DNA of 64,000 bases from Acidobacteriota bacterium (lineage in GTDB: Bacteria > Acidobacteriota > JAAYUB01). Position numbers and translations under genes: made by a program. The notes beneath the pieces were generated by a model. It was not told the DNA's origin. It did not search any database and was given only the letters and a program-made list of their open reading frames with translations. Of the stretch, positions 47,009 through 58,228 are shown in pieces. The first letter of the stretch is position 1. The number at the start of each line of letters is the position of its first letter. The stretch covers positions 1 through 64,000 of the forward strand of contig JAKQOW010000092.1 of NCBI GenBank assembly GCA_029565065.1, in the 5' to 3' direction.

Positions 47009-49882
47009 TCAGGGATCCGGCGGCTGATAGGCGGCGGTGGCGATGCCGGGCGGGCCGGTCTTTTTGGCCGTATACATCAGCGCGTCGGCCTGGGCGAGAA
47101 GGGCAGCGAGGACGGGCGCGCTCATGCCGGGAACAGCCACCCCGCCGCACGCCGCCGTGACGGTGATGGCGGTGCCGTCGTTGCTGGCAGTGTGGCTCAG
47201 AGCGGCGATGCGGCAGGCGACTGCTTCCACCGCCGCCGCATCGGCGCCCGGCAGAAAGATGAGAAACTCGTCCCCGCCGTAGCGACCGAGGCAATCCCCC
47301 TCGCGCAGGCACCCCTGGATCTTGCCGGACATCTCGCGGAGCACGTGGTCGCCGGCGGTGTGCCCCAGCGTGTCATTCACCGCCTTGAACTTGTTCAAGT
47401 CCACCAGAATGGAACCGAATTGGCGGTTGCCGCGTCCGGCGGGACCGGCGGCTTCCTCGAGCCGCTCCATGATCGCCCGGCGGTTCATCAGTCCGGTGAG
47501 CGGGTCATAGGTGGCCAGGTGAGTCAGACGGCGGTTGGCGTCTTGCAACTCGGTCGTCCGCTTGTCCACCTCGACGGTCAGCTCCCGGGTGCGCCGCCGC
47601 AGGAGGTAGGTCCGCCAGCGGTATACGCCCACGATGGCTGCCAGGGCCAGTGCCGCCAGCAGCGCCTGGAACCAGGTCGAGAGCCAGAACGGCGGATGGA
47701 CCGTGATGGGGAGAGCCGCGGTCTCGCTCCAGATGCCCGATTCGTTCACCGCCTGAAGCAGCAGGCGCAGCTTGCCGGAGGGGAGGTTGGTGTAGCGCAG
47801 CTCGGCGAGCTGGCGGACCGGCAGCCACTCCTCTTCGAGTCCCTCGAGCCGGGCCCGGTAACCGACGCGATTGCGGTTGCGGAACGACAGCACGGCCACC
47901 TGGAACGTGACCGACCGCTCGTTCCATTGCAGCTCCAGCGACCGGGGGAAGTCGAGCCGGCGATCGGGCAGATCGGCCGATTCCACGATGAGGCTCGGCG
48001 GAATGGTATTGGGGTAGTGGCGATCGGGATCGTACTGGGACAGGCCATCCACGGTGCCGATCCAGATCTCGCCGTTGGCGTCGCAATGGAAGCCGTACTG
48101 GTTGGTCTCGTAGCCGGCCAGGCCGTCCTCGGGCGTGAAGCCCTCGACACGGCCGTCGGTGCCGATGCGCGATACGCCGCGGGTGGTGCCCACCCAGATG
48201 TTGTGGCGCCGGTCTTCGCCGAAAAAGTAGACATGGTGCGACGTCAAACCGGGCTGGTCGTTGAGGAGCCGCCAGCGGCCGTTGCTGCCCATGACCGCCA
48301 GCCCGGCGTCGGAACCCACCCAGAGGCGGCCCACACTGTCCTCGAATATGCTGTTGATGTATGTCTGTCGTGACAGCGGCGGCGGATCGGCCAGCTTGAT
48401 GACGCGCTCACCGTCGCAGGTGAACACATCGATTCCAACTGTCGCCCAGATACCACCGGCTCGGCGGGGGCAGAAGTGGGCGCAGAAGGTCAGGGGCTCG
48501 CCCGAGGCGGTGCTCTTCCAGGCGCGCCAGCGGCCTTTATCGTCGCGCATGGCCAATCCGCCGGTCTCACTGCGTCCGCAGACCCAGAGGCGATTTTGAA
48601 AATCGAGTGTGGCGTCCCACAGTTCCGCCCGGGGTACAGGGGCATCGGCTGGCATCGCCTGGATTTGGCGTTGGCCGCGGGGACGATGGAACAACGAGGT
48701 GTCGGTGAGAATCCACAGCCCCCCGTCCGCGTCCGGCAGGGCCTTCCAGACCCACTCGGTGTCCAGCCCGTCGGTCAGGTTGATGATCTCCAGGACCTTC
48801 GAGACCGGCCGGACCTGGTAATGAACCGCCCCGTTGAGTGTGCCCAACCAGAGGGCGTCGGGGGTGGGGCTGGAGGCGATGCCGAAGACGCACGCGCTGG
48901 GCAGCCCCTGCTTGGGGCCGTGGTTGCTGAGCGCCACGCCGCCCAGGCGGGCCAGACCGTTGATGTCGGTGCCCACCCACACGTTCCCCTCGCGGTCCTC
49001 GAAGGCGAAGTTCACGACGTTGGATGGCAGCCCCATATCGGTGTTCCAGTGCTGGAACTGCTGTTCGCCCGCGCGGCGGAGGAACAGCGCCGAATCGGTG
49101 GTGCAAATGTACAGCGTCCCCGAAGGGGCGGTGTAGATGCGGTAGATGCTCCGGCCGGTGACTGCCCCCGACTCCAGCATGGAGTGCCAGCCGTCCGCGT
49201 CCTGCTTGTAGGCGCCGCTCGTGCTGGTGCCCAGCCAGACACCGTCAGTGGTGGACGCGACTGTCCGGATCTGATTGCGGGGGCAGGGGATGTCGATCGA
49301 CTGGCACCCGCTGCCGGGCTCGTACCGCCACAGTCCCTGGTCGCTGACGATGAGAATCGCGTTCCGGTCCGAGGCCAGATCGTAGACGAGCTGTTTGGTC
49401 AATCCGGCCGGCGCCGGTTCGGCCCGAAACGTCCGCTTCGGCACCCGGTAGAGCCCCTGGTCGGTGCCGATCCAGACGGCGCCGTCGCGGTCTTCGAGCA
49501 GTGCGCGGCAGCGCGGATTGCTCAGCGTCAGGTCGGCGATGGGCGTCAGCCGGCCGTCGCGCATGACCACGGCGCCGCCGGCGGTGGCCACCCAGAGGGT
49601 GCCCGCGCTGTCCACGAGGAGTTCCTGGATCCGGCCGCTGGGCAGGCCGTCGTCGGTGGTGTAATTGTGGAACCGGCTGCCGTTGTAACGGGCGAGGCCG
49701 CCCAGGGTGCCCACCCAGATATAGCCCTGATGGTCCTGCACCATGCTGACGATCTGGGACTGGGGCAGCCCGTCCCGCAGGGTCTTGACATCGAAGGGAA
49801 GCACTTGGGCTCCCGCGAACGTCAGCGCGCCTCCCAGCAGCAGCAGGACGAGTCCCAGGCGGCAGGACAGTCTCGTGGTCAT
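47009..49882 (-). CDS. Beta-propeller sensor diguanylate cyclase (GGDEF)
   Basis: 957 residues with the same plan as the receptor at 42753: signal peptide (about 1-24), a propeller of WVGTxxGLARxN-type repeats to about 650, and a Y_Y_Y-like domain (about 660-740). A membrane helix follows (near 750-770), then a short coiled coil and GGDEF. The active site is GGDEF at 869-873. The inhibitory RxxD (R860-D863) is five residues before, so an active, product-controlled cyclase is expected. GGGGAGG precedes the ATG at 49882; a longer frame upstream would lack the signal peptide at its start. Divergent from the glycosyltransferase fusion gene. Confidence 0.92.
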   Translation of the reverse strand: MTTRLSCRLGLVLLLLGGALTFAGAQVLPFDVKTLRDGLPQSQIVSMVQDHQGYIWVGTLGGLARYNGSRFHNYTTDDGLPSGRIQELLVDSAGTLWVATAGGAVVMRDGRLTPIADLTLSNPRCRALLEDRDGAVWIGTDQGLYRVPKRTFRAEPAPAGLTKQLVYDLASDRNAILIVSDQGLWRYEPGSGCQSIDIPCPRNQIRTVASTTDGVWLGTSTSGAYKQDADGWHSMLESGAVTGRSIYRIYTAPSGTLYICTTDSALFLRRAGEQQFQHWNTDMGLPSNVVNFAFEDREGNVWVGTDINGLARLGGVALSNHGPKQGLPSACVFGIASSPTPDALWLGTLNGAVHYQVRPVSKVLEIINLTDGLDTEWVWKALPDADGGLWILTDTSLFHRPRGQRQIQAMPADAPVPRAELWDATLDFQNRLWVCGRSETGGLAMRDDKGRWRAWKSTASGEPLTFCAHFCPRRAGGIWATVGIDVFTCDGERVIKLADPPPLSRQTYINSIFEDSVGRLWVGSDAGLAVMGSNGRWRLLNDQPGLTSHHVYFFGEDRRHNIWVGTTRGVSRIGTDGRVEGFTPEDGLAGYETNQYGFHCDANGEIWIGTVDGLSQYDPDRHYPNTIPPSLIVESADLPDRRLDFPRSLELQWNERSVTFQVAVLSFRNRNRVGYRARLEGLEEEWLPVRQLAELRYTNLPSGKLRLLLQAVNESGIWSETAALPITVHPPFWLSTWFQALLAALALAAIVGVYRWRTYLLRRRTRELTVEVDKRTTELQDANRRLTHLATYDPLTGLMNRRAIMERLEEAAGPAGRGNRQFGSILVDLNKFKAVNDTLGHTAGDHVLREMSGKIQGCLREGDCLGRYGGDEFLIFLPGADAAAVEAVACRIAALSHTASNDGTAITVTAACGGVAVPGMSAPVLAALLAQADALMYTAKKTGPPGIATAAYQPPDP

Positions 49883-49971
49883 GGTCGACCTCCCCGGTGT
49901 GTGATCGAATCGGGAACGGTGGTACCGCCCTCTGGGCGGATGGCGATCCTGCAGGTTGTCATGGCCCCTCC

Positions 49972-50000
49972 ATTGTAGCAAGGCAGCGGTGGGTTGGCAA
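49972..50000 (-). promoter_or_regulatory. Promoter of the second propeller-GGDEF receptor
   Basis: Minus strand: TTGCCA (50000-49995), 17 bases, TACAAT (49977-49972). Transcription would start near 49965 and give a leader of about 80 bases. Confidence 0.65.
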
Positions 50001-50029
50001 AGGTTTGCCCCCTTCACGCGGCGGGCGCG

Positions 50030-50059
50030 TTGACAGCCGCCGCATGGTTTCACTACAAT
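50030..50059 (+). promoter_or_regulatory. Promoter of the flippase/glycosyltransferase fusion
   Basis: TTGACA (50030-50035), 18 bases, TACAAT (50054-50059). It is back to back with the promoter at 49972-50000; the two -35 boxes are 29 bases apart. Confidence 0.65.
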
Positions 50060-50114
50060 CAGGGCGCTTTGTTGCGACCACGGATTGAGGATTCCGGCCT
50101 CCTGGGAGCGAGAG

Positions 50115-51764
50115 GTGGACGTCGACGCGGCACACACGGAGCGGCTCACCCACTTCGGACGGTATTATTTGCTCGCGATACTGGTCGGCGGGGTTGTCCT
50201 GGCCGTGCTGATCCGCCTCGGCCATCCCCTGGACTGGGGCCGGATGGCGTGGCGTCCGGCGGGCGGGTTGCTGCTGGCTGTCGCCGTGGGCTTCATCCTG
50301 CGCAGCGCGCGGCGACGGATCGTCTTCGGAGCCGTGACCGCGTGGCACCAGGCCGTCGCGTTCGAGGCCATGATCCAAGTGGTGCAGATCGGCAGCCCGT
50401 GGATGCCCCTCCGTACGTTCGAGACGGAATTCCTGGTCCGGGAGCTGGGCGGCGCCAATCGGGATCGGATCGGGCGGTGGCTGGTCGCCCGCGACGCGGG
50501 GACATGGGTGACCGTCACGGCGGGGCTGGCGGTGGCGGCCGCGCTGTTCGGCTCCGGCTGGGGCGCGGCGATCCTCGGCGTCCTGGCCGCGGCGTTGCTC
50601 GCCGCGGCGGCGATCCGGAGCGGGGCGCCGGCCGCCGTGCTCAGGAGCGTGCTGTCTGGCCTGGTCTGCTGGGGGGTGGAAGGCTGGCTCTTTGTCCACT
50701 TCGCCGGTTCGGAGCCGGAAACCGCCGTGGTCTGGACCATGTACCTCTTCTTCACCGGGCTGGTGGAAGTGTCGCCCGTGCCGCTCGGCGTCGGCGTGCT
50801 GGAGCTGCCCGCCCTGATCGCGTGGCCCGGCGTCGGTATGGCCCTGGTCCCGCTGTTGGTATTCCATGCCGCCCGTCTCGTGGCGCTCGCGCCGCTGTGC
50901 GCCCTGTTTTTGCACCGGTTCAAATTTGCCGCCGGGGACCTGCTGAGCCCGGCGGTGATCCTGGCCATGCGGCACAGCCAGCGACCGCCCGGCGGCTGGC
51001 CCTGGCCGGATGGCGACGGCGGCGACGGCCCACTCGTCAGCCTGGTCATCCCGGCCTACAACGAGGAGAAGCGGCTGCCCGCCTTCCTGGACAGCGTGGC
51101 GTCGTACATGGCCCGCTGCGGTTACGCCATGGAGGTGGTGGTGGTGGACGACGGCTCCCGCGACCGCACTGCGGACGTCATGGCGGCGTGGACGGACCGG
51201 GACACCCGGTACCGCCTGTTGCGGCAGCCATCCAATCAGGGGAAGGGGGCGGCGGTGCGGCGCGGCGTGCTTGCAGCGCGCGGCCGGTACGTCGTGTTCG
51301 CGGACGCCGACGGCGCCACTCCCATCGGGGAACTGGACCGTTTCCGTCCGGCCATGGCGGAGAACATCGAGGTCATCATCGGGTCGCGGCGGCTGGCGTC
51401 GGCCGACGTGCGGCGCGAGCGGGAGGGATTCCGCCAGATGATGGGCAACGCCTTCTACACCGTGGTCAACCTGTTGGCGGTGCCCGGCATCCGCGATACC
51501 CAATGCGGATTCAAGATGTTCCGGCGCGATGCCGCGCGGCGCCTCTTCGAGTGGTCCACGGAGAAGGGCTGGGCGTTCGACGTGGAGATCCTGTACCTGG
51601 CCCAGCGGGTGGGATACGCCGTCGAGGAGGTGGCCGTCAACTGGCGCGCCGTCGAAGGCTCCAAGGTCAGCCCGCTGGCGGACTCGCTGCGCATGTTTTT
51701 GGCCGTGTTCCGGATCCGCGCCCGCCAGGCCGGGTTCCTGCGCCATCGGCAGACAGAGCCCTGA
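50115..51764 (+). CDS. Flippase-like membrane domain fused to GT2 glycosyltransferase
   Basis: 549 residues. Residues about 1-290 hold about seven membrane helices of the lysylphosphatidylglycerol-synthase TM (UPF0104) type, with the marker VSPVPLGVGVLELPAL. From about 305 a family 2 glycosyltransferase follows: LVIPAYNEEKRLP, VVVVDDGSRDRTADV, the metal site FADADGATP, and DTQCGFKMFRRDAA. The GT part resembles dolichyl/polyprenyl-phosphate glycosyltransferases (DPM/ALG5 type). It would make a lipid-linked sugar and may flip it. GTG 50115 is preferred because GGGAGCG precedes it; TTG 50085 is an alternative. The zinc-ribbon gene downstream has its own promoter. Confidence 0.88.
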   Translation: MDVDAAHTERLTHFGRYYLLAILVGGVVLAVLIRLGHPLDWGRMAWRPAGGLLLAVAVGFILRSARRRIVFGAVTAWHQAVAFEAMIQVVQIGSPWMPLRTFETEFLVRELGGANRDRIGRWLVARDAGTWVTVTAGLAVAAALFGSGWGAAILGVLAAALLAAAAIRSGAPAAVLRSVLSGLVCWGVEGWLFVHFAGSEPETAVVWTMYLFFTGLVEVSPVPLGVGVLELPALIAWPGVGMALVPLLVFHAARLVALAPLCALFLHRFKFAAGDLLSPAVILAMRHSQRPPGGWPWPDGDGGDGPLVSLVIPAYNEEKRLPAFLDSVASYMARCGYAMEVVVVDDGSRDRTADVMAAWTDRDTRYRLLRQPSNQGKGAAVRRGVLAARGRYVVFADADGATPIGELDRFRPAMAENIEVIIGSRRLASADVRREREGFRQMMGNAFYTVVNLLAVPGIRDTQCGFKMFRRDAARRLFEWSTEKGWAFDVEILYLAQRVGYAVEEVAVNWRAVEGSKVSPLADSLRMFLAVFRIRARQAGFLRHRQTEP

Positions 51765-51805
51765 ATCCGCCGGTACGTCCGCTGCCCGTCCGCGGCGGCC
51801 GGATA

Positions 51806-51834
51806 TTGACGGACCGCCGCCTGTCCCCTACAAT
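51806..51834 (+). promoter_or_regulatory. Promoter of the zinc-ribbon gene
   Basis: TTGACG (51806-51811), 17 bases, TACAAT (51829-51834), 34 bases before the ATG. Confidence 0.7.
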
Positions 51835-51868
51835 ACAACCAGGCCCACGGAATCAGGAGTGCCGCTCC

Positions 51869-52369
51869 ATGGAGCATGACGACGAGAAGGGCATGCTGTT
51901 CTACCCCAATCCCCTCGACCAGGGGGTGGCGCGGGCACCCCGGCTGCTGGTGGTGACCCGCTGCTTCTGCCCCAACGGCCACGATCTGGTGAGCCGCCGG
52001 GCCAGCTTCAACAACCATCCCGGCATCCTGCTGCGGGTGCGCGGCCGGACGGGCGAGGGCCAGGTGGCGCTGAGCCCCGTGTACGGCGAAAAGTGCCGGG
52101 TGGCGCTGGACGTCGAGTTGGAGGACGGAGACATCCTCGAGCTGCTCTGTCCCGTCTGCGGCACGGCCCTGCCCGCCTACGCGCCGTGCCCGTGCGGCGC
52201 CCGCCTCATCACCCTGTTCCTGTCGCCGCGCGCCGACTATTCCAACTGCATCGGGATCTGCAACCGGGTGGGCTGTGTCAACGCCGAGGTCAAGCGGGAA
52301 GGGGAGCTGATCGTCCTCTCCATGCTCGGCGCCGATGCGCGGCCGGAATCCGGCGGCGGAGCGGAGTGA
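51869..52369 (+). CDS. Cys-rich zinc-ribbon protein of unknown function
   Basis: 166 residues without signal peptide. Cysteines occur in pairs that suggest metal binding: CFCPNGH near residue 32, CPVCG and CPCG around 97-112, and CIGICNRVGC near 135. The part between (about 45-90) looks like beta strands. I do not recognise the family; it could be a redox or zinc sensor, or a metal-binding cofactor protein. AGGAGT precedes the ATG. A coiled-coil miniprotein follows 30 bases later. Confidence 0.75.
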   Translation: MEHDDEKGMLFYPNPLDQGVARAPRLLVVTRCFCPNGHDLVSRRASFNNHPGILLRVRGRTGEGQVALSPVYGEKCRVALDVELEDGDILELLCPVCGTALPAYAPCPCGARLITLFLSPRADYSNCIGICNRVGCVNAEVKREGELIVLSMLGADARPESGGGAE

Positions 52370-52399
52370 ACCCGGCATGGCGACGGGAGCGAATCAGCC

Positions 52400-52633
52400 G
52401 TGACTCAGAAAGTAACTCAGGCGGAGCGCTTCGCAAGGCTGGAGACGGCTCTGGCGGAAATGGCGCAGGAAAACGAGCGCCTGTCGGACGAGGTGGAGGC
52501 GCTCCAGACGGAGCTGCAGACCATTCTGGAACTGCAGGCCGCCTTGCTGTATGCACTGCGGGAAGACGAAGACCTGCAGCCGGTCTTGGATGCGGTCGCC
52601 GCCGAACTGTTGCGGCGACAACAGACTGATTGA
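52400..52633 (+). CDS. Coiled-coil miniprotein
   Basis: 77 residues, almost all helical. Heptad-like spacing runs through about residues 8-45 (ARLETALAEMAQENERLSDE), followed by a short acidic helix. The start is GTG at 52400 with GGGAG about 14 bases before, which is a weak site. Composition and the position directly after the zinc-ribbon gene favour a real gene in the same transcript. Function unknown; it could be a partner or oligomerisation factor. Confidence 0.6.
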   Translation: MTQKVTQAERFARLETALAEMAQENERLSDEVEALQTELQTILELQAALLYALREDEDLQPVLDAVAAELLRRQQTD

Positions 52634-52747
52634 AGGGGCCTCATCTGCAGACCGTGTGCGCCCATCGCGGCCTTCCGGCATAACGTAAAATTCTTACCAT
52701 CGGTGTTGCGGCGCCTTGGCAGCGCCCAAGTTGTCCCGTCCGGAGAG

Positions 52748-53128
52748 TCAGGCGCGGTGCTGCAGGTCGCGGATGATCTCCTTGAGCACCTTCTGGAAGC
52801 GCGGGTGCTCGCCCACCGGCGGCAGCACCCGGATGGCGACACCGGAGTGGGCCTGGCGGGCGGCCTCGGCCAGGGCGGGAATGTCCGTGACGACGTGGCC
52901 GCCGCCGGACATGAAGAGGGGGAGGATCGCCATCCGGCGGAATCCGCGCCGCCCGGCCTCGGCCACCGCGTCGGCCAGCGTGGGCGGGACGAACTCCATG
53001 TAAGCCAGCAGCGGGCTGTTCCCGTTGGATTCGGCCGCCAGGTCGCGAACCAGGTGTTCGAACGGCTTCCGCCACCGGGGGTCGGAACTGCCGTGGGCCA
53101 GCAGGATCAGGCACTCGTCATGGGACAC
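52748..53128 (-). CDS. CbiX/SirB-like small chelatase
   Basis: 126 residues, the size of single-domain CbiX(S). The metal-binding histidine H11 in LILLAHGSSDPRW and the second one in MSGGGHVVTD are both present. Family members insert cobalt or iron into sirohydrochlorin, or nickel in CfbA. No other tetrapyrrole gene is nearby, so the metal and pathway stay open. The start is GTG at 53128 with a weak GGGGGTG site. It lies 69 bases after the odhB stop on the same strand. Confidence 0.82.
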   Translation of the reverse strand: MSHDECLILLAHGSSDPRWRKPFEHLVRDLAAESNGNSPLLAYMEFVPPTLADAVAEAGRRGFRRMAILPLFMSGGGHVVTDIPALAEAARQAHSGVAIRVLPPVGEHPRFQKVLKEIIRDLQHRA

Positions 53129-53160
53129 GGGACACCCCCGGCGGAATTATCGATCGATCA

Positions 53161-53183
53161 GTCGCGCGGACATCCGCCGCGAC
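53161..53183 (-). other. Hairpin between odhB and the chelatase gene
   Basis: GTCGCGCGGA pairs with TCCGCCGCGAC (one bulged base, 2-base loop). No T run follows on the minus strand. It may attenuate or protect the odhB mRNA end. Confidence 0.4.
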
Positions 53184-53197
53184 ATAAGACGATGCAG

Positions 53198-54406
53198 TCA
53201 CAGCCGGAGCAGCTCGGCTGTCACGCCTTCCAACAGTTCCTTGACCCGGATGACGAACGTGACCGATTCGCGGCCGTCGATGATCCGGTGGTCGTACGAT
53301 AGCGACACGTACATCATGGGCCGGATCACCACTTGGCCGTCGACGGCGACGGGGCGGTCCTTGATGGTGTGCATCCCCAGAATGGCCGACTGGGGGTAAT
53401 TGATGATGGGCGTGGAGATGAGCGAGCCGAATACGCCGCCGTTGGTGATGGTGAAGGTGCCGCCGGACATCTCGTCCACGGAGAGCTTGCCGGCGCGGGC
53501 CCGGTCGGCCAGCGCCTGAATGGCGGCCTCCAGCCGGGGCACGTCCAGGAGGTGGGCGTCGCGGACCACCGGCACCACCAGTCCCTTGGGTGTCGACACC
53601 GAGATGCCGATGTCGCAGTATTCCGGAAACACGATCTCGGCGCCGGAGATCTGGGCGTTGATCACCGGCATCTCCGCCAGGGCGCGGCAAACGGCCCACG
53701 TGAACACTGACATGAATCCCAGCTTCACCCCGTGCTTCGCCGTGAACGCCTCCTGGTGGCGGGCGCGGAGATCCAGGACCGCCGACATGTCCAGCTCGTT
53801 GATAGTGGTGAGCATGGCCGTCTCGTTTTTGGCCGCCACCAGCCGGCGGGCGATGGTGCCGCGCAGGGTGGTCATCCGCTCGCGGCGGACGGGGCGTCGG
53901 TCCGCGGGCGGCGCCGGCGACGCGGGCTGCTGCCGAGCCGGGTTCAGCGCCTCCAGCACATCCCGCTTCGTCACCCGGGTGCCGGGGGCCGCCGCGATCC
54001 GGTCTGCGGGGATGCCGGCATCCGCCAGAAGCTTGCGGGCGACGGGGGTGAAGCGGGCCCGGCCGGACTCGCCGGCGGCGGCCGGGGTGGCGGTGGGTAC
54101 CGGCGCTGCGGGAGCCGACGCCGCAGCGTCAGCGGCGCGCGGCGGCGTGGGAGCGCCCGCGGGCGGCGCCGCGGCGGTGTCGATCTCGGCGATGACCGTG
54201 CCGATGGGCACGGTTTGTCCCGTGGGCACCGTCACCGTCAGCCGACCGGCTGCCTCGGCGTTGAGCTCCATGGTGGCCTTTTCCGATTCGATCTCGCAGA
54301 CGGGTTCGTCGGCCCGGACGTAGTCGCCGGACGCCTTGAACCAGCGGCCCACGACCGCCTCGGTCACGGACTCGCCGACGGATGGGACTTTGACTGGGAT
54401 CACCAT
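53198..54406 (-). CDS. odhB: 2-oxoglutarate dehydrogenase E2, dihydrolipoyl succinyltransferase
   Basis: 402 residues. The lipoyl domain (1-75) carries the lipoylated K43 in [10 protein letters not shown]. An Ala/Pro linker (about 78-112) and the E1/E3-binding domain (about 115-155, [14 protein letters not shown]) follow. The catalytic domain (about 170-402) has the acyltransferase motif [10 protein letters not shown] near the end. It transfers the succinyl group to CoA in the TCA cycle. GAGGGAG precedes the ATG. It starts 32 bases after the E1 gene stop, as in sucAB of E. coli. No E3 (lipoamide dehydrogenase) gene is in the window. Confidence 0.95.
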   Translation of the reverse strand: MVIPVKVPSVGESVTEAVVGRWFKASGDYVRADEPVCEIESEKATMELNAEAAGRLTVTVPTGQTVPIGTVIAEIDTAAAPPAGAPTPPRAADAAASAPAAPVPTATPAAAGESGRARFTPVARKLLADAGIPADRIAAAPGTRVTKRDVLEALNPARQQPASPAPPADRRPVRRERMTTLRGTIARRLVAAKNETAMLTTINELDMSAVLDLRARHQEAFTAKHGVKLGFMSVFTWAVCRALAEMPVINAQISGAEIVFPEYCDIGISVSTPKGLVVPVVRDAHLLDVPRLEAAIQALADRARAGKLSVDEMSGGTFTITNGGVFGSLISTPIINYPQSAILGMHTIKDRPVAVDGQVVIRPMMYVSLSYDHRIIDGRESVTFVIRVKELLEGVTAELLRL

Positions 54407-54438
54407 GTGCCGCTCCCTCGCTGAGATGCGCTGAGGCG

Positions 54439-57234
<2,796 letters not shown>

Positions 57235-57252
57235 TCCGGAACCCTGCCATCC

Positions 57253-57281
57253 ATTCTAAGTGACCGGTTTTCAGATGTCAA
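57253..57281 (-). promoter_or_regulatory. Promoter of odhAB
   Basis: Minus strand: TTGACA (57281-57276), 17 bases, TAGAAT (57258-57253), about 19 bases above the ATG, so the 5' leader is very short. Confidence 0.75.
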
Positions 57282-57385
57282 ACAGGGGCAGCCGGATGCA
57301 GACGGAGGCCGGCGGTTCCGTCGGAACCGTGCGGGCAGGCGGGCGATGGGACGGATGACGGGAGACCGATCCGCGCGGCCGGCCG

Positions 57386-58228
57386 TCAGTCGGCGGCGTA
57401 GATGATCTCCATGCGGCGGATCCGGAGTGCGGTCACCACCAGGACGACGACGGCGAATGCCGCCAGTCCCGCGACCGCCAGGAGCGGCGAAATCGAGTCC
57501 GCCATCAGGGCGAACGGGCTGGGCGGCAGCGGCACGGGATTCATGGCCTGCAGGTAGTAGACCACGCTGACCATCTTGAGCCAGCCGGGGAGCAGGAAGT
57601 TGATGCTCTCCAGGCCGAAGAGGGCCAGGACGGGGAGCACCGGATTCCGGAAGAGGGCGCCGAAGAGGAGGAATACGGCTCCGTAGCCGAGGCACGCCAG
57701 CACCGTCACTCCCACGTAGCCTGCCAGATATCCCAAGCCGGGACCCTGCAACAGGAATTGCTCGAGGCCGGTCCGGCCCAGGGGCAGCCGCATGAGCAGG
57801 AACGAACCGGCCGCGCTGAAGCTGAAGAGCGTGGCGGTCGCCAGCAGCGCGGCCAGGAACTTGCCGGACGCGATCACCTCCCGCCGGACCGGCGCCAGCA
57901 GGTAGTAGTGGAGGGTTTTCTCCAGCATGTCCCCCCGGAAGACGCCGGTGAACATCGCCGCGCAGCCGAAGAAGACCAGGAACCGCAGAAAGAATGTCTG
58001 AAAGAATACGGCGTAGCCCTGGTCGAGTTTCACGGAGTTGGCCGGCTTGCCGATGACGATGCGCACGATCGAGACCGCCGCGATGATCAAAATGGGCAGC
58101 AGTGCCAGCAGCAGGGGCGCCACGAGCCGGCGGGCCCGCCGGCATTTGCGCAGCTCGAGGCGGGTCACCGCCGCCGTCTGGCGGCGCCACAGCCGCCAGG
58201 GCCAGGATGCGATTTCGGGCAGGGTCAT
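57386..58228 (-). CDS. ABC-2 type transporter permease (second pair)
   Basis: 280 residues and six membrane helices. A basic N-terminal segment (RLELRKCRRARRLVA) comes before the first helix. EKTLHYYLLAPVRREVIASGKF is typical of ABC-2 permeases. It pairs with the ATPase encoded just before; their genes overlap by ATGA. It is the last gene of the sigma-factor cluster. Substrate unknown. Confidence 0.85.
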   Translation of the reverse strand: MTLPEIASWPWRLWRRQTAAVTRLELRKCRRARRLVAPLLLALLPILIIAAVSIVRIVIGKPANSVKLDQGYAVFFQTFFLRFLVFFGCAAMFTGVFRGDMLEKTLHYYLLAPVRREVIASGKFLAALLATATLFSFSAAGSFLLMRLPLGRTGLEQFLLQGPGLGYLAGYVGVTVLACLGYGAVFLLFGALFRNPVLPVLALFGLESINFLLPGWLKMVSVVYYLQAMNPVPLPPSPFALMADSISPLLAVAGLAAFAVVVLVVTALRIRRMEIIYAAD

